This document shows positions 1 to 9,680 of a DNA stretch of 64,000 nt, piece by piece. Position numbers and translations under genes: made by a program. The stretch comes from Motiliproteus sp047633175 (GTDB lineage: Bacteria > Pseudomonadota > Gammaproteobacteria > Pseudomonadales > Balneatricaceae), in assembly GCA_047633175.1 (NCBI GenBank), contig JBLIEQ010000024.1, forward strand, positions 1-64,000, written 5' to 3'. Within the stretch, counting starts at the first letter, position 1. The number at the start of each line of letters is the position of its first letter. The notes under the pieces were generated by a model. The model was not told the origin of the DNA and ran no database searches. It worked only from the letters and a program-made list of their open reading frames with translations.

Positions 1-2
1 TT

Positions 3-600
3 ACCGCTGGTGGAGGTGCAATCACTGACAGCGCCAGCATATCGGTTGTCGGTGATGCGATCCTGAATGCCGGTGCTAACGCTATCACTCTGGGCGGAAC
101 GGATAAGACCACCGACTTCGGCAGCCTGGCGCTGACCGGCGGTACCGTCAGCATCAACGAAGACAGCGCCACCGAGTTGGCGAATGTCTCCGCCACCCGC
201 CTGACGCTGACCAGCACCGGTCCGATTACCGACAGCGGCGACATCAATGTCACCGGTGCGGCGATCCTGAATGCCGGTGCTAACGCGATCACCCTGGGCG
301 ATGCGGACGAGACCACCAACTTCGGTAGCCTGGCGCTGACCGGTGGCGATATCACCATAAACGAAGACAGCGCCACCGAGTTGGCGGGCGTCTCCGCCAA
401 CAGCCTGACGCTGACCAGCGCCGGTCCGATTACCGACAGCGGCGACATCAATGTCACCGGTGCGGCGATCCTGAATGCCGGTGCTAACGCTATGACCCTG
501 GGCGGTACGTCCGTGACCACCGACTTCGATAGCCTCGATGTGACCGGCAGTACGGTGAGCATCACCGAGGACTCTGATATGGATGTGCGAGGGGCAAAGG
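3..600 (+). repeat. 204-bp in-frame tandem repeats of the adhesin
   Basis: The sequence coding ILNAGANA starts at 60, 264 and 468, exactly 204 bases apart (68 codons). The copies are nearly identical at DNA level over long stretches and degrade after about 600. The array continues off the left edge. Confidence 0.9.
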
Positions 601-1193
601 CCAATAGTCTGACGCTGGTGAGTGAGGCGGGTAATATTACCTTGAGTGATGATGGGATTCTGGAAGTAAAAAATTCATTAACGCTTAAGGCCGCGGGCAG
701 CATCGGCTCACAGACCGCGGATATCAACTTGGTATTTCCTGACTCAATTGATCTTATTTTGGAGGCTACGACACTGAATTTGTCTACGGAGACCCTAGCG
801 TGGATCCAAAGCACTAAAAATGAGGATGTGAAAGGTCAAATTGTTTCTAGTTCTAGCCGGTCAGCCGTAGAAACCGCGCTTCAAGAATTTCTGATCTATC
901 TGTTCAGTGTTGATGCGGCGCTCTTCAACGAGCTAGTCAGTATCTTCAGCGTGAGTGGCGAGGGCATCGTCCTGCCAGAGGATCAGCGGGACGACGAGCT
1001 GATCTTTCTGTTACAGGAGGGTCGGCCTGTAGGGCGGGTGAAAGCGATGGGCCGCTTGGTCGCTAACTTTAAGATCTGGCAGCGGTATGGCAAACTATTC
1101 AGCCTGTCGGCAACAGTAAACCCAGGGGCGTCTAAGGCTTCACAGGGGAACAGGACGTCAAGTAAACTGCCTCCGAGCTCCGTATCGGGCTAG
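3..1193 (+). CDS. C-terminal end of a large repeat adhesin/hemagglutinin-like protein (5' end outside window)
   Basis: The reading frame is open from base 3 with no stop upstream, so the gene starts before the window; a TTG at 177 is only an internal codon. Residues up to about 200 are tandem repeats of 68 residues rich in T, S, G, N and D (each carries ILNAGANA and PITDSG), typical of beta-helical filamentous-hemagglutinin-type surface proteins. After the repeats come about 190 non-repetitive residues ending at the TAG at 1191. No membrane anchor or sorting signal is obvious in this tail. A likely role is a secreted or surface adhesin; the secretion signal must lie outside the window. The SapC-family gene follows 29 bases later on the same strand. 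The adhesin class is inferred from repeat composition, not from a recognised domain. Confidence 0.7.
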   Translation, partial: TAGGGAITDSASISVVGDAILNAGANAITLGGTDKTTDFGSLALTGGTVSINEDSATELANVSATRLTLTSTGPITDSGDINVTGAAILNAGANAITLGDADETTNFGSLALTGGDITINEDSATELAGVSANSLTLTSAGPITDSGDINVTGAAILNAGANAMTLGGTSVTTDFDSLDVTGSTVSITEDSDMDVRGAKANSLTLVSEAGNITLSDDGILEVKNSLTLKAAGSIGSQTADINLVFPDSIDLILEATTLNLSTETLAWIQSTKNEDVKGQIVSSSSRSAVETALQEFLIYLFSVDAALFNELVSIFSVSGEGIVLPEDQRDDELIFLLQEGRPVGRVKAMGRLVANFKIWQRYGKLFSLSATVNPGASKASQGNRTSSKLPPSSVSG

Positions 1194-1222
1194 AGCAAAT
1201 ATTATAAAAGGGATATAAACGC

Positions 1223-1939
1223 ATGCTGCCAATGTTTTACAAGAATATCACTGCACTCAGGGCCGAGCATCATCAGGATATTTGTGTTGAACCCTTAACC
1301 GATCACAGTTTTGCTGGCCAAACCAACGCCATTGTTTTAGGTGTATCTGAATTTTCGCCTGCCTTAGTTCAGTACCCCATTGTTTTTGTTAAGAGTGGGG
1401 ATAAGGTGACGCCGGCGGCAGTGACCGGGCTACGCGATCAACAAAATCTATTCGTCGATGGCAAGGGACAGTGGAGCGAGGGTTATATTCCCGCCTATGT
1501 CCGGCGTTATCCTTTCGTGGTCGCGGCGGCAGGTGATAAGCAGTTAACGGTCTGTATTGATGAAGGCTATAGCGGTATCAATCGTGGCCAGCGGGGTGAG
1601 CCGCTGTTTGAGGGAGGGCAACACAGTGCCTACCTCAAGCGCGTGATCGGTTTTCTTGAAGGTTTCGAGGCTGAGTTTTCCCGTACCCGTAATTTCTGCT
1701 TACAGTTGGTCGAGCTGGATCTGCTCGAAGAGACTCGCGTTAACATGTCGATGACGCAGGCAGAGCAGGAAGACTTCGCCCTGAGCGGGTTTTTGGCAGT
1801 CAGTCGTGACAAGCTGGCAAAACTGCCGGCAGATACGCTTAAACAGCTGCAGCTCGACGGTGGGCTGGAACTTATTTATCGTCATCTGGCTTCTCTCAGC
1901 CGTTTCGACGATCTATTTAAACGTATCGTTCGTACTTAA
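1223..1939 (+). CDS. SapC family protein
   Basis: 238 residues, no signal peptide and no membrane segments. The N-terminal pattern (MLPMFYKNITAL), the central EGYIPAYVRRYPF and the ELDLLEE segment match what I know of the SapC family (PF07277), whose members are often annotated as SapC but are unrelated to the membrane permease SapC of peptide transporters. The exact function is not established. In many marine gammaproteobacteria this family sits beside very large repeat proteins or tryptophan-halogenase-type genes; here it directly follows the adhesin 3' end on the same strand. Start chosen at ATG 1223; an AAAAGGG lies upstream. Function unknown; family call is fairly sure. Confidence 0.75.
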   Translation: MLPMFYKNITALRAEHHQDICVEPLTDHSFAGQTNAIVLGVSEFSPALVQYPIVFVKSGDKVTPAAVTGLRDQQNLFVDGKGQWSEGYIPAYVRRYPFVVAAAGDKQLTVCIDEGYSGINRGQRGEPLFEGGQHSAYLKRVIGFLEGFEAEFSRTRNFCLQLVELDLLEETRVNMSMTQAEQEDFALSGFLAVSRDKLAKLPADTLKQLQLDGGLELIYRHLASLSRFDDLFKRIVRT

Positions 1940-1997
1940 TAGGCTGTGACAGGGCCAGCCATGGCTCGTTCCACCCTCGCAGACTAAGGAAGGTTGT

Positions 1998-3677
1998 ATG
2001 GACATCGACGCGATACTCAAGCTGGCTTCAGTGCCTGTTGACGACGACTTGCCGGGTGGCTGTGATGTGCAGTACGGCGATGAGTTTTCGGCCCTCAGCA
2101 ACGAGCTTGTTAAGGAAGACGGGATCAATGTTAAACCGGTCGACTGGTCTCTGGTGCGGGAGCTGGGGGAGTGTATTCTTCGGGAGCAGTCCAAAGACCT
2201 GCGGGTTGCAGGATACCTGAGTGTTGCGCTCTTTCATCTGGAGGGTTTTGCCGGGTTGGCGGCGGGCTTTAAACTGTTACGTGACCTGGTTGAAGCCGAT
2301 TATTGGCAAGATCTTTACCCGCAACGCAAGAAACGTCAAAACAAGGCCCGGGCTGCCGCGTTTGATTGGGTGATCAAAAAACTTGAGCGGCCGCTGTCCG
2401 AAGTCGACATTCAGGACGCTGATGCGGTTGCGGTGATCGAAACCAGCCTGGCATTTGCAGGTCTTGATCGCGCGCTGAGCGATCGCCTGGGTGATGAGTT
2501 ACCTGCCAATTGGTTTGAATTACGCAATGTCCTTAATCGTCTAAAGCAGGACGCCGAGCATCTGCGTGCCGCAACACAACAAAGCGCTGAACAGGCGCAG
2601 CCAGCGCAACTCCAGAAAAAAACGCAGTCACCGGCTAAAGAACCCTCGATTAAAGAGTCGTCTTCCTCGCTACGACCCGCGCCACCACCCTCGCAGCCTA
2701 CGTCTGACGTTGCGGCAGCGGACCTCTTAACGGCTGTGGTCGAGAGCATGCCTCAGGCTGTCACGTCGGCCGCCGATATTGAACGGGTCCTGACCGCTAA
2801 TGGTAAGAGCGTGGAGAAACTCTGTGAGTTGCTGCGTCAGCAGCGCTTAACCGATCCTCGCCCTTACTTTCTGCTGCGCACCAGCAAATGGATGACCTTG
2901 GACAAGCTGCCGCCCAATGGCGTGGCCCCCTCGATCCCCAGTGCGGAGCGACTCAAATATTTGGCCGTTCAGGAACAGTCGGAAAACTATGAGGTGCTGA
3001 TTCAGGAGTGCGAAAAAAGTTTTGCCGCAGGGGCGTTGTTTAACCTGGGGCTGCATCGCATGGTAGCGAAGGCGCTGCTGGCAATAGGCGCCCCAGAGGC
3101 CAGTAACCAGATTAAGATCTGCGTGGCGCAGCTGCTGGAACGTTTTCCTGGCTATACCGGGCAGACATTTGCGAATGAGATGGGTTTTGTCGATGCGTCG
3201 ACCCAGGCCTGGATCGATACAGAGGTCTCAGCCGTTCAACCGGCTGCGGCGACCCTTGAAGCCATCGGCAGCGCTGGCGAACCCTGGCTGGAGGCGGCAC
3301 ATGCAGCCCGAAAACAGGCGGGACCCGGGCGGTTTGAAGCAGGAATCGCACTTTTTAGCAGCGCAATTAAGGGGACGATCAATGAACGGGACAGCTGTTT
3401 TTGGCAATTGGAGCAGGCACGATTCTGCTTTGAGTCCGGTTATCTAGACATTGCCTTGCCTCAACTCACTTATCTATATGAAAAAATTCAGTTACGACAG
3501 CTACAACGGTGGGAGCCGGAGTTAACTCTGGTGATCATTAAACTGCTTATGGCCTGTCATGGAAAAAGACAAGCCAAGCAACCCTATACAGAGGATCAGC
3601 AACAGAAAATAGAGGCATTACGCACCGAGTTATGCCTGATGGACCCGCTGGGAGCGCTAGAAGCCTGTCGGACTTAA
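1998..3677 (+). CDS. tssA: T6SS protein TssA
   Basis: 559 residues. The N-terminal third carries the ImpA-type domain (conserved DLVEADYWQDLYPQ and AFDWVIKKLE near residues 95-130), followed by a Q/P/S-rich linker (about 195-240) and a helical C-terminal region of VasJ type. TssA proteins organise the baseplate and tail tube/sheath assembly in the cytoplasm. AGGAAGG lies 6 bases before ATG 1998, supporting this start. It is the first gene of the tssA-tssB-tssC-tssE-tssF-tssG-tssH run, all on the plus strand. Confidence 0.9.
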   Translation: MDIDAILKLASVPVDDDLPGGCDVQYGDEFSALSNELVKEDGINVKPVDWSLVRELGECILREQSKDLRVAGYLSVALFHLEGFAGLAAGFKLLRDLVEADYWQDLYPQRKKRQNKARAAAFDWVIKKLERPLSEVDIQDADAVAVIETSLAFAGLDRALSDRLGDELPANWFELRNVLNRLKQDAEHLRAATQQSAEQAQPAQLQKKTQSPAKEPSIKESSSSLRPAPPPSQPTSDVAAADLLTAVVESMPQAVTSAADIERVLTANGKSVEKLCELLRQQRLTDPRPYFLLRTSKWMTLDKLPPNGVAPSIPSAERLKYLAVQEQSENYEVLIQECEKSFAAGALFNLGLHRMVAKALLAIGAPEASNQIKICVAQLLERFPGYTGQTFANEMGFVDASTQAWIDTEVSAVQPAAATLEAIGSAGEPWLEAAHAARKQAGPGRFEAGIALFSSAIKGTINERDSCFWQLEQARFCFESGYLDIALPQLTYLYEKIQLRQLQRWEPELTLVIIKLLMACHGKRQAKQPYTEDQQQKIEALRTELCLMDPLGALEACRT

Positions 3678-3736
3678 ACAGACTTCTAACGCTCTGACAG
3701 CGTTAATACTTAACAGCGAATAAAAGGAGTTTTGAT

Positions 3737-4225
3737 ATGGCTAAAGAAGGATCAGTTGCACCCAAAGAGCGGGTCAATATCGTCTATAAGCCTGCTACCG
3801 GTGACAGTAAAGAGGAGGTTGAACTGCCTCTGAAATTGATGATGGTGGGTGACTACACCCTGCGGGATGATGAGACCGAGATCCAGGATAGAGATGTGGT
3901 CAATATCGACAAAAGCAACTTCAATGATGTGATGGCGAACCATCGCTTGAACCTGCAGATGACGGTGTCCGATAAGCTGTCAGGCGAAGAGGATGAGGAG
4001 CTGAGTCTGACGCTGGATATTAACGGCCTGCGCGACTTTGAGCCCGAGGGTATCGTGCGTCAGGTGCCTGAGTTGGCTAAGTTACTGGAGCTGCGTGAGG
4101 CGTTGACCTTCCTGAAGGGACCGCTGGGAAATGTTCCCGCCTTTCGAAAACAGATTGAATCCCTGCTGGGCGATGATGATTCGCGCCGTCAATTGATGGC
4201 GGAGCTGGGTGTTGATAAGGACTAG
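3737..4225 (+). CDS. tssB: T6SS contractile sheath small subunit TssB (VipA)
   Basis: 162 residues, the usual size. The N-terminus (SVAPKERVNIVYKP), the ELPLKLMMVGDY segment and the FEPEGIVRQVPEL motif are hallmarks of TssB/VipA. With TssC it forms the helical contractile sheath around the Hcp tube and is recycled by ClpV. AAAAGGAG precedes the ATG by 8 bases. The gap from tssA holds a small inverted repeat (TAACGC/GCGTTA, 3687-3705). Confidence 0.95.
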   Translation: MAKEGSVAPKERVNIVYKPATGDSKEEVELPLKLMMVGDYTLRDDETEIQDRDVVNIDKSNFNDVMANHRLNLQMTVSDKLSGEEDEELSLTLDINGLRDFEPEGIVRQVPELAKLLELREALTFLKGPLGNVPAFRKQIESLLGDDDSRRQLMAELGVDKD

Positions 4226-4334
4226 GGCTATCGCGTGTATTTCAGTATTGAAATGCCCGGGACTCAGGGTACAGCTGCGCTTGTTAAACATGCTGTGGCT
4301 GAGAAGTTGCTCTATTTGAAAAAGGATGAGATGG

Positions 4335-5819
4335 ATGTCAGAACTAGAACAGAGCGTAGAAAAGCAAACGGCGGCGGTGGCCGAAGAAGGGTCGCTGCTG
4401 GATCAGATCATGCAGCAGACCAACATGAGCAAGCAGGATGAGGCCTATGATGTTGCATCCCAGGGTGTACAGGCCTTCATTACTGAGCTCCTTAAAAATA
4501 GCGATAAAGGCGAGCGGGTCCGTAAGCAGCTGATCGATGAGATGATCGCTGGGATTGACGAGAAATTGAGTCTTCAGGTCGATGAGATTCTGCACCATGG
4601 GCAGTTCCAGAAGCTGGAGTCTGCCTGGCGTGGGCTTAAGTTTGTGGTTGACCGGACCGACTTCCGTGAAAATAACAAGCTGGCCATCCTTAATGTATCC
4701 AAGGAAGACCTGCAGATGGATTTTGAAGATGCCTCGGAGATCTCCGAATCCGGGCTCTACAAGCATGTCTATACGGCCGAGTATGGTCAGCATGGCGGGG
4801 AGCCGGTCGCGGGTATTATCGCCAATTACGCGTTTGACCATAGTTCTCCCGATATTCAGTTGCTGCAAGATGTTGCCAGTGTCAGCACCATGGCTCATGC
4901 GCCGTTTATCGCCGCGGCCGCCCCCGAATTTTTCGGCATCGATGATATCCAGAAACTGCCGGGCCTGAACGATGTGGCTGCGATCTTCGAGGGGCCACAA
5001 TATGCTAAGTGGCGCTCGTTCAGAGAGTCTGAGGATTCACGCAGTGTCGGCCTGACCATGCCGCGCTTCCTGCTTCGTCTGCCTTACGATAGCCGTGACA
5101 ACCCGGTAAAGGCGTTTAACTACAACGAGGCGGTCGAACAGGACCACAGCCGTTACCTGTGGGGTAACACCTCGTTTGCGTTTGCCTCGAGGCTGACAGA
5201 GAGCTTTGCCAAGTACCGCTGGTGCCCGAATATCATCGGCCCGCAAAGCGGCGGCGCCATGGAAAATCTGCCGTTGCACCAGTACGAGACCATGGGTCAG
5301 ATCGAAACCAAAATTCCCACCGAGGTATTGGTCTCCGATCGTCGTGAATTTGAACTGGCCGAAGCCGGATTTATTCCCCTGACGTTCCGCAAGGGTAGCG
5401 ACAATGCCGCCTTCTTCTCCGCTAACTCGGTTCAGAAACCTAAGACTTTTGGGGTCAGCAAAGAAGCCAAACAAGCCGAGACTAATTACAAACTGAGCAC
5501 TCAGCTGCCCTATATGTTTGTTGTTAATCGCCTGGCGCACTATATCAAGGTCTTGCAGCGGGAAAATATCGGCAGCTGGAAGGAGAAGAATGATCTGCAG
5601 GAGGAGCTGAATGTCTGGATCCGCCAGTACGTAGCCGATCAGGATGGTGCCAGTGCCGAAGTGCGCTCTCGTCGTCCGCTGCGTTCGGCGCAGATCCTGG
5701 TGAGTGATGTCGAGGGCCAGCCGGGTTTCTACAAGGTAGATATGTCTGTGCGTCCGCACTTCAAATACATGGGTGCTGACTTCACCCTGTCGCTGGTCGG
5801 TAAGTTAGACAAGGTCTAG
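4335..5819 (+). CDS. tssC: T6SS contractile sheath large subunit TssC (VipB)
   Basis: 494 residues from the chosen start. Typical TssC features: FQKLESAWRGLKFVVDRTDF, the NPVKAFNYNE region, the GPQSGGAMENLP segment and a C-terminal domain ending with GADFTLSLVGKLDKV. The frame is open to an ATG at 4326, but AAAGGA at 4321-4326 overlaps that codon and is well spaced for ATG 4335 (MSELEQSVEK), the usual start of the family. It forms the sheath with TssB; the two genes are adjacent. Confidence 0.95.
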   Translation: MSELEQSVEKQTAAVAEEGSLLDQIMQQTNMSKQDEAYDVASQGVQAFITELLKNSDKGERVRKQLIDEMIAGIDEKLSLQVDEILHHGQFQKLESAWRGLKFVVDRTDFRENNKLAILNVSKEDLQMDFEDASEISESGLYKHVYTAEYGQHGGEPVAGIIANYAFDHSSPDIQLLQDVASVSTMAHAPFIAAAAPEFFGIDDIQKLPGLNDVAAIFEGPQYAKWRSFRESEDSRSVGLTMPRFLLRLPYDSRDNPVKAFNYNEAVEQDHSRYLWGNTSFAFASRLTESFAKYRWCPNIIGPQSGGAMENLPLHQYETMGQIETKIPTEVLVSDRREFELAEAGFIPLTFRKGSDNAAFFSANSVQKPKTFGVSKEAKQAETNYKLSTQLPYMFVVNRLAHYIKVLQRENIGSWKEKNDLQEELNVWIRQYVADQDGASAEVRSRRPLRSAQILVSDVEGQPGFYKVDMSVRPHFKYMGADFTLSLVGKLDKV

Positions 5820-5970
5820 CTTTCGGACTGAACCCTGCTGCGCAAACCCCGGCTCTCGAGAGAGTCAGGTGTTCTCGCAGCAGGTCTGTCTGTTGCCGAC
5901 AGTCCCCAAATCGCAGCAATAAATCTATGGAATAACGGCCTTCCTTCTATAGGGTGGCTGGAGATCAGGG

Positions 5971-6390
5971 ATGTTTGAAAATAGCTTGTTACAGCGTATT
6001 GCACTCGGAGATGAGGGGGCGCGGCGGAGTTTGGATCCAGATCCGGACAAGGTGCGTCTATCTATCCAACAGCATCTGCAAAATCTATTTAATGTGCGCC
6101 AGGGCAGTGTTCCCAGCTTGCCCGAATATGGCCTGCCGGACTTTAATGACCTGGATCTGAGCTCCGGCTACGGCACCGCCGTGACCGAAGTGCGTAAGGC
6201 GATTCGTGAATCGCTGGAACGTTATGAACCCCGGTTGTCGCAGGTGAAAGTGCGTTACCTGCGCGATGAAGACAACCCATTGGATTTACGCTTTGAAATT
6301 ACAGCCAAGCTGGCGTTATCGACGAGCCCGACACGGGTACGTTTTGAGACCCAGCTGGGCAACGAGGCGTTGGTAAAGGTGAAAGGATAA
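5971..6390 (+). CDS. tssE: T6SS baseplate wedge protein TssE (gp25-like)
   Basis: 139 residues, usual for TssE. Contains the gp25/lysozyme-like core with YGLPDFNDL and the E-R-Y-E-PRL pattern near residue 90 (SLERYEPRL). It lies in the order tssB-tssC-tssE-tssF-tssG, ending 2 bases before tssF, so translation is probably coupled. The 150-base gap after tssC shows no clear terminator. Confidence 0.93.
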   Translation: MFENSLLQRIALGDEGARRSLDPDPDKVRLSIQQHLQNLFNVRQGSVPSLPEYGLPDFNDLDLSSGYGTAVTEVRKAIRESLERYEPRLSQVKVRYLRDEDNPLDLRFEITAKLALSTSPTRVRFETQLGNEALVKVKG

Positions 6391-6392
6391 CC

Positions 6393-8192
6393 ATGGCTTT
6401 CAACAAGTATTATCAGGACGAACTGGCTTACTTACGCGAGATGGGGCGGCTGTTCTCGCAGCAGAATCCGGGCCTGTCCAAGTTCCTTTCGGAGGAGGGC
6501 AACGATCCCGATGTTGAACGCTTGTTTGAGGGGTTTGCCTTCCTGACCGGTCGCATGCGCCAGAAACTGGATGATGAGTTGCCGGAAGTGACCCATGCGC
6601 TGATCAATCTGCTCTGGCCGCATTACCTGCGGCCGGTGCCGGCGATGAGCATCCTGGAGTTCAAACCGATCACCAACGCCGTCACCCAAAAGAAGACGAT
6701 TGCGCGTGGCGCGGCGGTACAGTCTGTCGCTGTAGAGGGTACCAACTGCCAGTTCAGAACCTGCTATGACGTGGATATATATCCTTTGGAACTGGACCAG
6801 GTATGCCTGGATAACAGCAGTACCGGAGCATCGCTCGCGCTGGACTTTGTGCTGGATTCAAGTACGGCGTCGGACAGTTTACAGCTGGATAAACTACGCC
6901 TTTTCTTGCACGCCGAGCGGGAAATTCATATCAGTCAAATGCTCTATCTGTGGCTGTTCCGTTACTTGGACGGGATCGAGTTGACCCTCCATTACCGGAC
7001 AGGGGCGGCTAGTAAACGCTTTACTCTGGCGCCTGATCAGGTAGTCCCGGCAGGCTTCGCCGAAGAGGAGGCGTTACTGCCTTACAGCTCGCGTTCTTTT
7101 AGCGGCTATCGCTACCTGCAGGAGTATTTCAGCCTGCCGGAGAAGTTCTTGTTTGTCGATCTGGTGGGGCTCGAGGGGTATCTCCAGGAGCCGATGATTG
7201 AGCGGTTCGAGATCCGGTTCCTGTTCTCACGCCGGTTGGACGCCCAGATACGGATTAAGAAAGAGCATATCCGTCTGTATTGCACGCCGGTCATCAACCT
7301 GTTTGCCGCCGATGCGGACCCGGTCAGGGTCAGTACCAAGCAGCTGGAGTATCTGGTGCGCCCCAGCTATGCACAGCAGCAACATATAGAACTGTTCTCG
7401 ATAGACCGGGTGAGCGGCCAGCGCCAGGGGCGCAGCAAGCGCACGACCTACGAGCCTTTTGAGAGCTTTAACCATGAGCAGGGCCAAGCCATGCAGCAAG
7501 AGCAGCAAGAGCAGGTGTTCCATAAGCTGCGCCGCTGCCCGTCGACATTGCAGGGTGGGCTGGATAACTATATCAGTTTCGTCACTGTGACTAACCAGCT
7601 CGTCTTACCCGGCAATGAGACGGTCTCCCTGGAATTGACCTGCAGTAATCGCAAATTACCGGAAACGTTGCGCGCCGGGGATATCGTTTATCCAACTCTT
7701 AACTCGCCGGAGTTCGTCACGTTCCGCAATATCACCCGGGTGACTCAATCTCTGGAACCGCCCATGCATGATGGTTTGCAATGGCAGTTGGTGTCTAATT
7801 TAGCGTTGCACTATCACTCCATGGCACGGCTTGATTCGCTACGCGTGTTGCTCAAGTGCTATGACTTTCGGGCCTTCTATGACCGTCAGGCCGAGAGGGC
7901 CAGCCAGCAGCTGATGGAGGGTATTCAGGAGATCAGCACCCAGAGTGTCGACCGCTTGCATAGGGGCGTTCCTGTCAGGCGGTTGCTGACGCGGATAAAA
8001 ATGCGCGAGAGCAAGTTTGGCGGCAAAGGGGTACAGGGCGAGGGCAATATGTTTTTATTCGCCTCGGTGCTGAATGGTTTTTATGCCCAGTACGCGACCA
8101 TCAACTCCGGTCACGAACTGGAAGTGGAAGGGCTTGATAACGGTGAGACCTATCAATGGACGACGATACTGGGGCAACGGCCATTACTGTAG
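6393..8192 (+). CDS. tssF: T6SS baseplate protein TssF (VasA)
   Basis: 599 residues. The N-terminus (YYQDELAYLREMGRLFS) and the segments GNDPDVERLFEGFAFL and LLWPHYLRPVPAMSILEF are diagnostic of TssF. It forms the baseplate wedge with TssG, TssE and TssK. It starts 2 bases after tssE and its 3' end overlaps the tssG frame by 37 bases. Confidence 0.95.
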   Translation: MAFNKYYQDELAYLREMGRLFSQQNPGLSKFLSEEGNDPDVERLFEGFAFLTGRMRQKLDDELPEVTHALINLLWPHYLRPVPAMSILEFKPITNAVTQKKTIARGAAVQSVAVEGTNCQFRTCYDVDIYPLELDQVCLDNSSTGASLALDFVLDSSTASDSLQLDKLRLFLHAEREIHISQMLYLWLFRYLDGIELTLHYRTGAASKRFTLAPDQVVPAGFAEEEALLPYSSRSFSGYRYLQEYFSLPEKFLFVDLVGLEGYLQEPMIERFEIRFLFSRRLDAQIRIKKEHIRLYCTPVINLFAADADPVRVSTKQLEYLVRPSYAQQQHIELFSIDRVSGQRQGRSKRTTYEPFESFNHEQGQAMQQEQQEQVFHKLRRCPSTLQGGLDNYISFVTVTNQLVLPGNETVSLELTCSNRKLPETLRAGDIVYPTLNSPEFVTFRNITRVTQSLEPPMHDGLQWQLVSNLALHYHSMARLDSLRVLLKCYDFRAFYDRQAERASQQLMEGIQEISTQSVDRLHRGVPVRRLLTRIKMRESKFGGKGVQGEGNMFLFASVLNGFYAQYATINSGHELEVEGLDNGETYQWTTILGQRPLL

Positions 8193-9571
8193 ATAGCGCG
8201 TCAGACAGTCGGTCGGTGCAAGGCGGCCAAGCCTCCGGCGTTGCCGGAGGCTTGGCGCTGGGTGACGACCTTTCAGGCAAACCCCTGAGGGGGGCTCTCA
8301 GTGCAGACAGCCAGGGGCTGAGTCATCAATTGCAGCAGCATGCCCGCGAGTTTAATTTCTTTAAAGCTGTACACCTGCTGGAGACCCAGCACCGGGATAA
8401 GCTGGCGGTTGGGTTTCAGGGGCCGGTGGCGCAGGAGGTCGTTCGTTTTCGAGGCCATCCCAGCCTCGGTTTTCCCTCGTCAGATATCCATCAGATCCAG
8501 GCTAACGCGCTGGGGCAGTTAGAGCTGGAGACCAACTTTGCGGGTCTGTATGGGCCTAGCTCGCCGATGCCGGTTCATGTGACCGAGTCGATTATCGTCG
8601 AGCAAAATTCGATCGAGAGCGAAGACCTGGCCGAATATTTCCTCTGTCTTGAACATCAGGTTCGAGCCTTGAGAGATCAGCGCCTCAATATCACCCAGCT
8701 GGTGGCTCAAGCCTCTGGCATCAAAAAACAGATACAGGCCGGGACCCTGCATGCGCGCCGATTATCGGACGCCGAGCTCGAAGAGTTGCGCACGGGCGAC
8801 GGCCTAGCCGCGATACTCAGCGATGCCGAACGTGAGGCCTTTCGAGCACAGAAGCTGGCGCTGCATATTTATGAACGACCGAGTGCCCGGCAGCGGGATT
8901 TTCTCGATCTGTTCAATCATCGGCTGATCTCGCTGTTCTACCGCTGTTGGAAGAAGTACCACCCTGAATTCCAATACCAGGCGGGTGCCACGGATGACTT
9001 CAGCCGCTGGCTGTTTGCGTTGATGGGGGCACCCGATGCTCAGGCACGGCAGGCTTCGGCGCTCTGCTGGCCGCGGCTGCTGGGGTATCTGGGATTATTG
9101 TCGATGCAGGCGCGTTCCGCGAATACCCTGACGGCGGTGGTTTCTGGTTACTTTGAGGGTATCCCCGTTGAGGTGGAAGAGCATGTGCCGCGCTGGGCTT
9201 ATATACCCGACGCTCAGCGCTGCCGGCTGGGGCTTGGCTGCAGTGTCCTGGGCGATACTGTCAGCTTGGGAGCCCGGGTACGGGACCGCAGTGGCAAGTT
9301 TTTGGTGCGCCTGGGGCCGTTGTCGAAGAGTGCCTTTGTGCGTTTTTTACCCACGGGTGAAGACCACGCGGCGCTGCGCGAACTGGTGATCTTTTTAATG
9401 CCGCAACAGCTGTTGTTCGATATTGAATTGCGCCTGGCAGCAGAGGCTGAGTCGCAGCCGGATTTATCGAGTAGCTTTGCGCTGCAGGCCGGTGGCGGTC
9501 AATTGGGTTGGTCAACCTGGCTGAGTGTCAACAACGCGTCTGAGCGGAGCCTGATACTCAAAGGCTGCTAG
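8156..9571 (+). CDS. tssG: T6SS baseplate protein TssG (VasB)
   Basis: 471 residues. The REFNFFKAVHLLE motif (near 62-75), the FRGHPSLGFPSSDI segment and LISLFYRCWKKY are typical of TssG. The first about 50 residues are a Gly/Ser/Ala-rich extension not usual in the family, so the true start may be an in-frame codon a little downstream; no strong ribosome-binding site separates the options. A decayed copy of the motif region lies at 40948-41030. Confidence 0.92.
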   Translation: MDDDTGATAITVDSASDSRSVQGGQASGVAGGLALGDDLSGKPLRGALSADSQGLSHQLQQHAREFNFFKAVHLLETQHRDKLAVGFQGPVAQEVVRFRGHPSLGFPSSDIHQIQANALGQLELETNFAGLYGPSSPMPVHVTESIIVEQNSIESEDLAEYFLCLEHQVRALRDQRLNITQLVAQASGIKKQIQAGTLHARRLSDAELEELRTGDGLAAILSDAEREAFRAQKLALHIYERPSARQRDFLDLFNHRLISLFYRCWKKYHPEFQYQAGATDDFSRWLFALMGAPDAQARQASALCWPRLLGYLGLLSMQARSANTLTAVVSGYFEGIPVEVEEHVPRWAYIPDAQRCRLGLGCSVLGDTVSLGARVRDRSGKFLVRLGPLSKSAFVRFLPTGEDHAALRELVIFLMPQQLLFDIELRLAAEAESQPDLSSSFALQAGGGQLGWSTWLSVNNASERSLILKGC

Positions 9572-9680
9572 CAGCCCATCCCTCAAATGCCTGGGCGGCC
9601 AAGCATTAATTAAACGCCTTAACTAAACGAACAAGAGTCCTGCGTTGCAGGGCTCGATTAAATTACAAGGAAGGTCGGTC

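Noticed and set aside
1223..1939. SapC as a permease of an antimicrobial-peptide ABC transporter
   Set aside because: The protein has no membrane segments; it belongs to the soluble family that shares only the name.
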